Shown here one piece after another: positions 56,167 to 64,000 of a stretch of 64,000 nucleotides of DNA. The notes below the pieces were generated by a model. It was not told where the DNA came from. It ran no database searches and saw only the letters and a program-made list of their open reading frames with translations. The translations under genes and the position numbers were made by a program. The first letter of the stretch is position 1. The number at the start of each line of letters is the position of its first letter. The stretch comes from Persicaria tinctoria (taxonomy: Eukaryota > Streptophyta > Magnoliopsida > Caryophyllales > Polygonaceae): NCBI GenBank assembly GCA_037127255.1, contig JBANSL010000013.1, forward strand, positions 61,084,688 through 61,148,687, in the 5' to 3' direction.

Positions 56167-56519
56167 GAGGAGGCTCACCTTGCCCAGATAGAGGCTCACG
56201 GTGGAGACTATGATTCAATTTCAATTCTTATGTAGCTTATTTGCATTTTGGATATAGTTTGAGTGTTCATTGATAAACCTAAAAAGTTGTTTAAGAGTGA
56301 AAACACTTTATTCCCAGTGAGGTTGGATGGATAAGCATGCGGGTTACTTGATCACATAAATACTTGCTAAGATGTTTGTTTGCTTTGTCTATGTTCACAC
56401 TTTGATGAGATGTTGCTTTTGATAAGGCTATTTCATGAAGGATTGTGTTTGTGTGATGAATGATTCATAAATGTTTTGTTTTGCTCGAGGACAAGCCAAA
56501 GGCTAAGTGTGGGGGAGTT
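56167..56519 (+). other. 3' spacer and polypurine tract of the right-arm element
   Basis: Non-coding AT-rich spacer ending in GAGGACAAGCCAAAGGCTAAG, then TGTGGGGGAGTT (PPT, 56507-56519) directly before an LTR start. The right arm therefore kept the true 3' end of the element. Confidence 0.75.
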
Positions 56520-56884
56520 TAATAATGCATATTTAGATAGGCATTATAGAGTAGTTTTAGTGTCATTTAGATGTATATATTGCATTTTAATGGGTTAGTT
56601 TACTTGTTTGCTCCTTTGGTGTTTAAGTGTGGAATCTACAGAAGTTTAGTGTGTAATAGCAGAGTTTGGATTCGAAGTAGCAAGGAGGTCATTTATGGGA
56701 GTCGTATGGATCATATGGAGGCAATAACGAGCTAGAGAAGCCAAGTTGGAATGCACAAGGAAGAGGCAAATGACATACAAGAGGAAAAACGGCACCCGCG
56801 GCCAGAGGAACAAGCAAAGCACAGAAGCCGCACCGGCGGCCACCAAGGCAGCACCCGCTGCCAGAATTTTAGAGCATACTATAT
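56520..56884 (+). mobile_element. 3' LTR (first part) of the right-arm element
   Basis: TAATAATGCATATTTAGATAGG aligns with the LTR start at 3700 (minus) with TG mutated to TA. It has a GC-rich patch at 56795-56870 (GCACCCGCGGCCAG, CGCACCGGCGGCCACC). Interrupted by a hAT element at about 56885; a likely continuation is 61640-62669, ending CTCCCATCA. Confidence 0.65.
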
Positions 56885-57090
56885 TTAGACCTGGCCACGT
56901 ACGGGTTACGGGTCGACCCGTGACCCAACGTGTCGTTGACCCGCCGGGTCCAGGTTCACAGGTCCACGGGCGTAGACGGGTAGGGGGTTAGGGTCGGGGG
57001 TTTTAAAACCCGCTGAATTAGCGGGTTTGGAGGAATTTTTTTAAAAAAAAAGATAGTCGTTGCAACGACTAGTAGACTAGGATCGAGGGC

Positions 57091-57098
57091 TATAAATA
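57091..57098 (+). promoter_or_regulatory. TATA box of the BED-only ORF
   Basis: TATAAATA, 82 bp upstream of the ATG at 57180. Confidence 0.55.
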
Positions 57099-57179
57099 CA
57101 TGTCTCCTTTATTTCACAAGTCACACATCCCATCAAATCCATCAATCACCTTTCATTTCATTTTCGTAAGCTCGTAATC

Positions 57180-57413
57180 ATGTTCGACGAAGCTAGATCC
57201 GATGACAATCTTCATTCGGCGTTGTTCCGGGACCATTTCAACAAGGTCGAGCAAGGGCAAGCCCCCGGGAAGTTCGATGCGGTTTGTCGTCATTGCGGTC
57301 ACAAGTACAAAGTCATAAACAACCTTGGCTATGGAAATTTAAAGCTTCGCATCACGAAGAAGCACCCCGAGAAGATCATGAACGATGGCGCATCGGGCTC
57401 GGGTGGTAACTAG
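57180..57413 (+). CDS. Short BED-type zinc-finger protein (77 aa) in the hAT element
   Basis: A complete small ORF from ATG to TAG. Residues 11-36 form a charged lead (NLHSALFRDHFNKVEQG), and 36-63 a BED-like finger with CRHCGHKYKVINNLGYGNLK and a terminal KKHPEK; it ends with a Gly/Ser tail. BED fingers are the DNA-binding part of hAT transposases. The ORF has its own TATA box and is separate from the transposase frame beginning at 58072, which has another BED finger. No lesion is visible. It could be a truncated transposase able to bind element DNA without cutting it. Confidence 0.6.
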   Translation: MFDEARSDDNLHSALFRDHFNKVEQGQAPGKFDAVCRHCGHKYKVINNLGYGNLKLRITKKHPEKIMNDGASGSGGN

Positions 57414-58071
57414 TCTAGTCCTAAATAGTGAGTAGTGTAGTAAGTTTATGTTTTAACTTTTAATGGGATGTGAATTTTGGTTGTGAACTTGTGTGTTGTG
57501 AATGTGAATCTCGATCTCCACCGAGACAATGAATTCGGTCCGGGTTGCAATCATAGACCGATTTATAATAAACTTGTGTTTGAATTAAATGTGTTTCATA
57601 AGATTATTTAGTTTAGTATTACCTAACAATTTTGAAAAACAATCCAACATTCGAAAATAAAATACGAAAAATTCGAAATTTTGAATAAACATTAGATATC
57701 AATTTTAAAATGTCAAAAACATTTAAAACTCAATAAAATAAATTATAAGCTTTACATATAAATTTATTTCCAACTTTAGTAGATAGGTAACAATCCAAAC
57801 ACCACAAAAAAAAAACGCCCAACGGCTAGTTTTAAACGGTCGACCCGTCGGGTCGAACGTTGGAGCCGTCGGGTCGACCGTTGCCCAACGGTCGGTTTCG
57901 ACCCCGAAGGCCTCGATTTGGCCCTATAAAAACCCATTTCCCTCCCATTTTAAACCCACACCTCACTCATCTCCTCTAATCTCATCTTCATCTCTCTAAT
58001 CGCTCGATCTTGTCTCTCGTAGTCCTGTTTTCCTAATCTCTCTTATATCTCTTAATCCTCTATAATTCATA
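57414..58071. other. Spacer and second promoter within hAT
   Basis: AT-rich to 57830, then GC-rich GTCGACCCGTCGGGTCGA repeats and a TATA box (TATAAAAA, 57925-57932), followed by a CT-rich leader of about 140 bp to the ATG at 58072. The repeats look like the subterminal repeats at 56900-57000, so this may be the internal end of a second, nested hAT copy. Confidence 0.5.
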
Positions 58072-60291
58072 ATGTCGGTTATCTTCAACCGAATTACCCG
58101 AGGTCGCAAGAGTGTTAGTGGAGCCCCATCATCATCGACTCCGAGTGTTGGAGGCGGAGGCGGCCCGAACCCGGCGGTGAGACCAAGTCTTTGTCGAAGT
58201 GCCTCAGTCTCGGCAGCGAGCGGATCCCTACATCGTCGAGATGATGCTCTTTTAGCCGACCAAGTCGACGAGATTATGGAGGAGGAGGAGGCCGAGCCCA
58301 ATCCCGATCCCGAGGTGACCTCCCAAGCCGGAACTCCGACGATCCCGACCTAAGAGTCCGGGTTCCCCGCCGAAGGGAGTCAGGGAACTTCGGACGAAGG
58401 CGACCGACCCTATTACTACATCCTAAATTCGAGCCGCTACTTTCAAGTATTGGTTCACAAGGGGGCCTAGGGATCCGGCTGGAGAGGAAACCAGTTGCTC
58501 GACCAAGTGCAACTTCTGCGGGGCGGTCTACAAGCACAAGAAGGGAGGTGGATATGGGAACTACGGTTTCCATATCCGGACGAAGCATTCCGAAAAGCTC
58601 GGCCTCACCAAAGGAAAAACTCAACTAACTGGGTACGCAACTTCTTCCTCTCAATCCGCTGGTTTATGGTCTTATGATTATCGTAGTTGACATGATAACT
58701 ATGCGGAAATGATAGCTGCCGAGGGTTTAGCTTATAGTTTTTCACAACATTTATGTTTCAATGATTTTATTACACAAAATGTTCACCCTGCATGGCAAGG
58801 TATTAGTCGAAACACGGTTAAGAGGAAAATACTTAGACGGTATAACACCCGTAAAAATGAATTAATCGAATATTTTCACAAAAACTATGACTTACAAGTT
58901 TCGATTTGTAGTGACATTTGGACCAACCATTGACAACATCACTCATACATGGGTGTTACTTGTCATTGGGTTAATCAACGTTTTCAATTGCACAAACGTG
59001 TTTTAGCTTTTCGAGTTTTCGACGAAGCAGACACGACACGGAACATAGCACATGTCCTTTTAACCGTTTTACAAGAATATAAATTGACTAAAAGAGTTTT
59101 CAGTATCGGTTTTGACAACGCTTCTGCCAACACCGCATCTATTCCCGAATTAATCCAAAACAACACTTCTGGCACTTTGGCGAAGCAAACAGCTTCGCTA
59201 GCAATGGATCGCTTATTGTCTCTCCCACCAAACTCGCCCAAAACAGTTCCCCAAAGACGTTTGCACTCGGTGGAACTCGACTTACAAAATGATTTATGAT
59301 TTCATCGCTTATAAGGAACTTTTTTCTGGTTTTGCAACACAAAACATTGAAGGGTCAAACATCTTTGCGGATGTATGGACTCAGGCCTGAGATGTTGTTG
59401 AGGTTTTCAAAGTTTTTACGACGCAACTCAGACTTTCAGCCACGTTTACATGCCTATATCAAACCTTTTTCTGTTTAATTGCAATGAACGTAGAAATAGC
59501 GCTTCAAGACGGGATTAATGTGCCTTCTATTTTCGACGCTATTTTGGAGATGCGGCGAAAATGGGTGGCATATTCCAAAGTTATACCCGATATTTTGCTC
59601 GTAGCGTGCTGTTTTGACCCTAGATATAAATTAAACGAGGTTCAAAAGTTTTTAGAAAACTATTTTCCGACTTTAGAAATTGAGGAAGATTTCGATTTCA
59701 ATGTTCCAATTATAGTTGCTAGAGTTAGAGGATTATTAGAAGAATTATATACTCAATATTCGACGGGCGATAGAGTGCCCTCCTCCGGTCGTCCTCCCGT
59801 GCCTTCCAGTTCAAGCGGATCACGAACTAGCATCACCGCTAGAACTAAGGCACTTGCCCGAGATCTTCGTCGAGCCCCCACTCGAATCTCGACGAATATT
59901 TGTCTACTAACTTTGATTTTCAAAGCGATGAGGAAGAAGATTTTGATGTCCTAGAATGGTGAAGTCGTCTCGAAAGACAAAGATTCCCGATGTTGCAGGT
60001 AATCGCCCGACAAATACTTGGGGCCCCTTGCTCCACCGTTGCCGTCGAGTAGCTTTTCAGTCACGGAGTTCAGATTCTTTCAGAGAAGAGATCAAGGTTG
60101 CTTTTTGAGAACCTTGAAGCCCAAGTTTGCCTTGCAGATTGGAAGAAGGCGGATATGCGGATGCAGAAGAACATCTTGGGGACTGATTCTGAGGACGATG
60201 ACGGAGTGGATACAGAGTCTATTGGGAGCTCCATCGATGGTGCGGTCACAGACGGCTCAGGAGGTGGAGGGTCTGACGATCAAGAAGACTA
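58072..60291 (+). pseudogene. hAT (Ac-type) transposase, decayed
   Basis: N-terminal Ser/Gly-rich part (58072-58353); BED finger in shifted frames at about 58500-58600 (CNFCGAVYKHKKGGGYGNYG, KHSEKLG); core with LCFNDFITQNVHPAWQGISR, VSICSDIWTNH (first catalytic Asp), SYMGVTCHWVNQRFQLHKRV, FSIGFDNASANTASIPELI (second Asp); TRWNSTYKMIYDFI; FDAILEMRRKWVAYSKVIPD, VACCFDPRYKLNEVQKFLEN; and the C-terminal hAT dimerisation region (RFPMLQVIARQILGAPCSTV then AVE). Segment HIRCACH...LNL is missing around 59160, and stops occur at 58351, 58932, 59298, 59952 and 60050. About 700 residues would be normal for the family. Confidence 0.85.
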
Positions 60292-60414
60292 GAAGAGTAG
60301 GTAACCGGGCCGGGGTTCAGAGATACACAGGTAAAAGAACTACGTGGGCTTTGATTCCTCAACCCTGGGAGGATACGTAGGCAATCAGGAAACCGATTCA
60401 AGCCCTTCTCCCCT

Positions 60415-60432
60415 TCCCCCCCCCCCCCCCCC
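60415..60432. repeat. Poly(C) run
   Basis: About 18 C in a row 3' of the hAT transposase; length is uncertain in such runs. Confidence 0.85.
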
Positions 60433-60663
60433 ACAAATTGTACAATTGTAGACTTGTAGTTGACTTGTAAGTTGTAATATTGTAATTTGTATCTAAACAG
60501 CAAATACGAAAGGATATTTTTCAAACGTATATGCGTTCAAAACCCATTCTCGACAATTCCGAAAACTCCGAAAAGGTGCAAACCCGTCCAACCCGGGCCC
60601 TATCCGCCATGTTAATCCACCGGGCACCCGCCGGGTGACCCGAACCCGGCAACCCGTGGAATT

Positions 60664-61460
60664 CACTACAACAGAAAGAGTTATTAGCGACCAAAGTTTT
60701 AGTGACACATTGTTTTTCCTCGATAAATGCAGTCTTTGGCGACAAACATAACCACTCCTCATAAAATGGCACGAAAACAATAATATCGTAACAATTAGCG
60801 ATGAATCTATATTCCTTGCTACAAGCGATATTCAGCGTCAAATTTTTTGATTCATCGCTAATTGTTACGATATTATTGTCGTTTAAAGCATAAGGGAAAT
60901 AGCGACGAATGTGAAGCTTTTATTGAGGAATGTTTTCATCGCTAAAAATACATTTGCCGAGGAAATTTCAATTTCATTGTTAAATGTTTAGGGGGAATTA
61001 TGCAAACCCCGGCAAATTTACCAGCGACGAATATTCGAATTTCTTGCTAAAAGTATGTGTTTCTAGAGAAAATAATTAGTCGTTAAAAGATCAATTAATA
61101 AGGATATTCAATTTTCGCCGTTATTTGTTCATGTTAAAATGGCGAAAACATTCCCAATTTTAATGGTGAGAAAAGTTTAAATTCATCGCCAAAAGTTTAT
61201 ATTTTACTAGGAACATTTTTGTCCTTAAAATAACCCTTTAGTTAGGAAGTATTAATTTTGTTACTAATGCACCAAACAAAACCTTGCCTAGTTGCCTTGT
61301 ATACAAAATAATCTTCACTAATGGTATGAAGAAAACTATGACACAAGCATATAATTGTAAGAAAACAAAAGTATAACTTCATCGCAAAAAATACATGTTT
61401 GACAAGGAATGATTTCATCGTTGAAAAACTAGTTAGCGAGAAAGTATCAATTTCGTCATT
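60664..61460 (+). mobile_element. CACTA-type left end with subterminal repeats
   Basis: Starts CACTACAACAGAAAGAG next to the 3-bp ATT (60661-60663). The following 800 bp carry many ATTCATCGCTAAT/TTAGCGACGAA-type motifs in both orientations, including the near palindrome at 60792-60862 (CAATAATATCGTAACAATTAG and complement). No transposase is visible. The matching right end was not identified with certainty. Confidence 0.65.
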
Positions 61461-62669
61461 AGTTACTTGAGGAAAAACTACATCCCAAAATCAAAATTAT
61501 AAAGAGGTCATGAGAAGAAGAAGCGAGGCTAAACGAAGAACAAGTCTGCAGAAGCTGTCGCCAGACATGCTGAACTTGTTTTGCACTTTCTGGAGGCCTC
61601 GGTTGTCCAATTGACTATTATGACCATGTGTTGGAAATGTATTACAGAGAGATACAACTTTCTTGTTGACGTGTAGAGCTGATTCGACCTGCATTTTCCG
61701 TAAAAGACTGATGCAGTGGGCGCCGCAATATGCTGCGGCCGCCGCATCTCCAGCAGCGACGTGTTTAGAATTTAGCGACAATTTGTCTATCAAAACCATA
61801 TTTATCCATCCAATTGTCTTTTGGCCGACCTTGGGACACGAAAGAGGATGATTTTAGAGATGGATTAACCCTATGTTTTCATTCATTCATTAGATTAGGA
61901 TTCAAGACGATTTTAGGGTGAGATTGAGAGCGATGTTCACCATGGGCGGCTAATCTCTCGTCATTCTACTTGCAATTTGAAGCTTTGTTTGGATTGGGTT
62001 GTGAGTTTCTGAATCTTGTTCCATATTTCCTATATTGAATGTTTCAACTTCTTTTCGCTTTATTGTTAATTGTTTTAATCTATCTTGCCTGATCAAATTG
62101 GTAGAATTAATTCAATTGCTAGGGTTTTGTAGATTCTTGGTTGTGAACCTTAACCCAAGTAGCAAACTTATCCCTTTAGGACTGGTTGAAGTAAATGGAT
62201 GTGTAGGAAGTTAGATGTGTTGTTAAATCTCTCTTTAGGGACTGTAAATACCATGGTTAATCTCTGAACTTAAAGCTGTCGATTGGGTTAAATCCTTCTT
62301 TAGAGACTGCTCATGAGATAAGGGTTTCTAGGACTGGTTGTACTAGTAACTATATTAGGTTGGGACAAGGACATCAATAGGAACACTAAAAGGACAAGAG
62401 GAAGTTACAATATCAACTTGACCAAATAAAGTGGATCGGATAGTTGTAGGTAGAGCGATCTTCTCTAAATTGCTTTGCATCAATTTGTTTATAGTTTATT
62501 TTATTTTCTTATTTCAATCAATCAAAACCCACCTTTTCAATAATTGATAAATACACATTGCATAAGAATATTTGATTCTCTGTGGGATCGACCTCTTACT
62601 TACTTGTTATACTAGTTTGTAGGTTTGAGTTTTACTTTTGATAGGAGACACAACGATTTCCTCCCATCA
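61461..62669 (+). mobile_element. LTR continuation, Athila-type
   Basis: From about 61640 the sequence shows the GC-rich patch (GCTGCGGCCGCCGCATC at 61732), then GGTTTTGTAGATTCTTGGTTG and AAACCTTAACCC-type blocks, and the GTGGGATCGACCTCTTACTTA feature (62583) mirrored at 39160-39180 in opposite sense. It ends CTCCCATCA at 62669. I take it as the rest of the LTR begun at 56520. The exact return point after the hAT/CACTA insertions is uncertain (61461-61640). Confidence 0.5.
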
Positions 62670-63313
62670 GGGACATAGAATCTTATCCACATAGTTTGAA
62701 TGTTTGCTGGACAAATTGGCGGAGACACTAGCTAGTAGACAATATTTTCATTTATTAGGATCTATGGTTATTAGATATTCTATCTACATATTGTTTTTTT
62801 TTCCCTACAAGTACACACTGTTTCTTTCATTTATTTAAATGAGAAGCAGATATGTTTTGTTCCCTGGATTAATATGCAAATGAAGCATATTTTAAAGCCC
62901 AGCTACTCGTATAGAATATATCAATGTTGGCCTTTTATGTTTGGGTATTGCAATTTGATGCTCTTTCTCGTAACAAAAGGGTGGTGAATTTTGAGGAACT
63001 TACCTTTATCGACGCTTTTTAACGCCAATGAATATTTCCCTTTTGCCGGGAAATTAATTCTCGAAGCTTATTAACATCAAGAAATGGGCGGGGAATATAT
63101 GGGAACAGAGTGGGATATTTGATGAGAAAAACGTCGAAAATATATTCTTGGCGTTTAAAGTCGTCGTACATTTCCACGATTAAAAACATCGGTCATTTAT
63201 GGCGTTGACATTTTTGACGCTCTTTTAAAGCGTCGAGAAAAATTTTCTCTACGCTTTTAAGCGTCGACAATGGACATAAAAACGTCGAAAAAGGCTGCTT
63301 TGTTTTAGTAGTG
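62670..63313 (-). mobile_element. CACTA-type right end
   Basis: The stretch ends TTTTAGTAGTG at 63313, whose complement CACTACTAAAACAAAGC is a CACTA terminus; subterminal motifs GACGCTTTTAA and CGTCGAAAAA recur through 63010-63300. The neighbouring 3 bases (TAA) do not match the ATT at the 60664 end, and the subterminal motifs differ, so this is probably another element. 62670-62990 shows no coding content. Confidence 0.55.
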
Positions 63314-63759
63314 TAACCAACAACAAGAGTAAACAAGGGGGTTATAGAGATGTAAAGATGCAAACAATTGAAGAAGTAAATAATGGTAATGGTTGTAAAC
63401 AATGATGAATGATATGTTTCACCTACGATTCTTAACTTTGGTTCGTTTACTTGATCATAGGTCTTCCTTCTAGCTATAATCCCTTATTCTTCGGCAATCC
63501 TAACTCAGATAAAGGTTTAATCCTAGGGAAAAGCACTAATTCTCAAGATATATAAAGCTTATAAACAATATTAATTCCCTAAAGAACTAACATTTAGCCT
63601 ATAGTCAACTTCCTATAAAATCAAGCTTTTTTATGAGATCTACTCAATTGTATTTGCTACATCGGATTAAGTTTCACAAGCGTATGAATCAAAACCCTAG
63701 CAATGATGTAATTCTAACGAGGTCGCGAATCAAGATAGAATCAACACCCACAAGAAATT
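63314..63759 (-). mobile_element. Athila-type LTR fragment
   Basis: Block order (CACCTACGATTCTTAAC, CTAGGGAAAAGCAC, AAAACCCTAGCAATGATG) resembles 39320-39540 and 3110-3300, all minus-sense LTR 3' halves. It is cut at 63760 by another LTR. Confidence 0.45.
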
Positions 63760-64000
63760 TGTAACACCCCATTTTAAATCCCAATGAAGTGTTGCAACAC
63801 TAGTGAATCCGCATACTTTAATTTTTTTGAATTCACATGAAGCTTATAGGGACATGCAACCATGCTCCCATAAACAAGACGGTACTCAAGCAGTTGCATA
63901 AAACAGTGCGGAAGTAAATTAAACATCAAGGTATGAAATATCCAATCCCAACAATAAAGCTAAAATGCCAAACCCATAACATATAAATAAACTTAAAAAA
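63760..64000. mobile_element. Start of another gypsy LTR, leaving the window
   Basis: TGTAACACCCCATTTTAAATCC at 63760 has the TGTAAC-ACCC style of the LTR edge at 39706. Only 241 bp are in view; orientation cannot be settled. Confidence 0.45.

Larger units (their letters stand above)
56885..60663 (+). mobile_element. hAT element, right end cut by a CACTA end
   Basis: Left end TTAGACCTGGCCACGTACGGG resembles plant hAT termini, followed by GGGTCGACCCGTGACCC-rich subterminal sequence. The right side has the matching GC-rich repeats (GCCGGGTGACCCGAACCCGG, CAACCCGTGG) and stops at 60663, where a CACTA terminus begins, so the last 10 or so bases and the target duplication are not seen. It carries a short BED-finger ORF and a decayed Ac-type transposase. 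Confidence 0.75.

Overview
The window is nuclear DNA of a flowering plant, probably a eudicot. It is AT-rich and carries plant-type LTR retrotransposons of both the Ty3/gypsy and Copia groups, L1-type LINE remnants, Stowaway, hAT, Mutator and CACTA DNA elements, and two broken plant genes. The sequence alone does not identify the species. No intact host gene was found. About four fifths of the window can be assigned to transposable elements, many of them nested.

Layout. 1-3700: a degraded minus-strand Athila-type gypsy element (zinc knuckle, gag, PBS, LTR) split by about 1.2 kb of other sequence. 4039-4240: a Stowaway MITE. 4383-6539: a 5'-truncated L1 LINE whose RNase H reading frame is still open. 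7190-9431: a minus-strand UGT72-type glycosyltransferase gene, interrupted by an 819-bp hAT element with a perfect 8-bp target duplication and frameshifted near its C terminus. 10529-10660: a possible SINE. 11176-19579: a Stowaway MITE that has taken in a second Stowaway (itself carrying a copy of its own family) and a complete 7.7-kb Copia element. 20091-23853: a 3.8-kb solo LTR with a foldback element inside. 24382-24728: two decayed exons resembling HASTY/exportin-5. 26640-28020: an AT-rich array of degenerate GTCATCA motifs split by a LINE fragment. 28133-28502: a Mutator-type MITE.

30748-56166 is dominated by inverted duplications. A MULE transposase gene is present as a tail-to-tail palindrome (30748-33763, 66-bp loop). 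A plant retrotransposon accessory ORF of the putative plant transposon protein type occurs twice as head-to-head palindromes (35274-39137, 18-bp loop; 53951-56166, 17-bp loop). Between these two lies a 13.8-kb chromovirus (Tekay/Del-like gypsy, 39706-53484) inserted in an Athila-type LTR. It has two LTRs, a PBS and PPT-like motifs, but its interior lacks gag, protease and the catalytic half of RT. In their place are six alternately oriented pieces of RT/RNase H, integrase and chromodomain, joined through two recurring inverted junctions.

56520-64000: the LTR of the plus-strand palindrome arm, opened by a hAT element (with a separate intact BED-finger ORF and a decayed transposase) and by CACTA-type ends; then a further Athila-type LTR piece, cut at 63760 by another gypsy LTR that runs off the window.

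The least ordinary feature is the cluster of long TE palindromes and the scrambled chromovirus. Any transcript crossing a centre would fold into a long hairpin, the architecture of maize Mu killer, so these loci are candidate sources of silencing RNA. Arm divergence argues against a simple read-folding artefact, but expression and assembly support cannot be judged from sequence alone.
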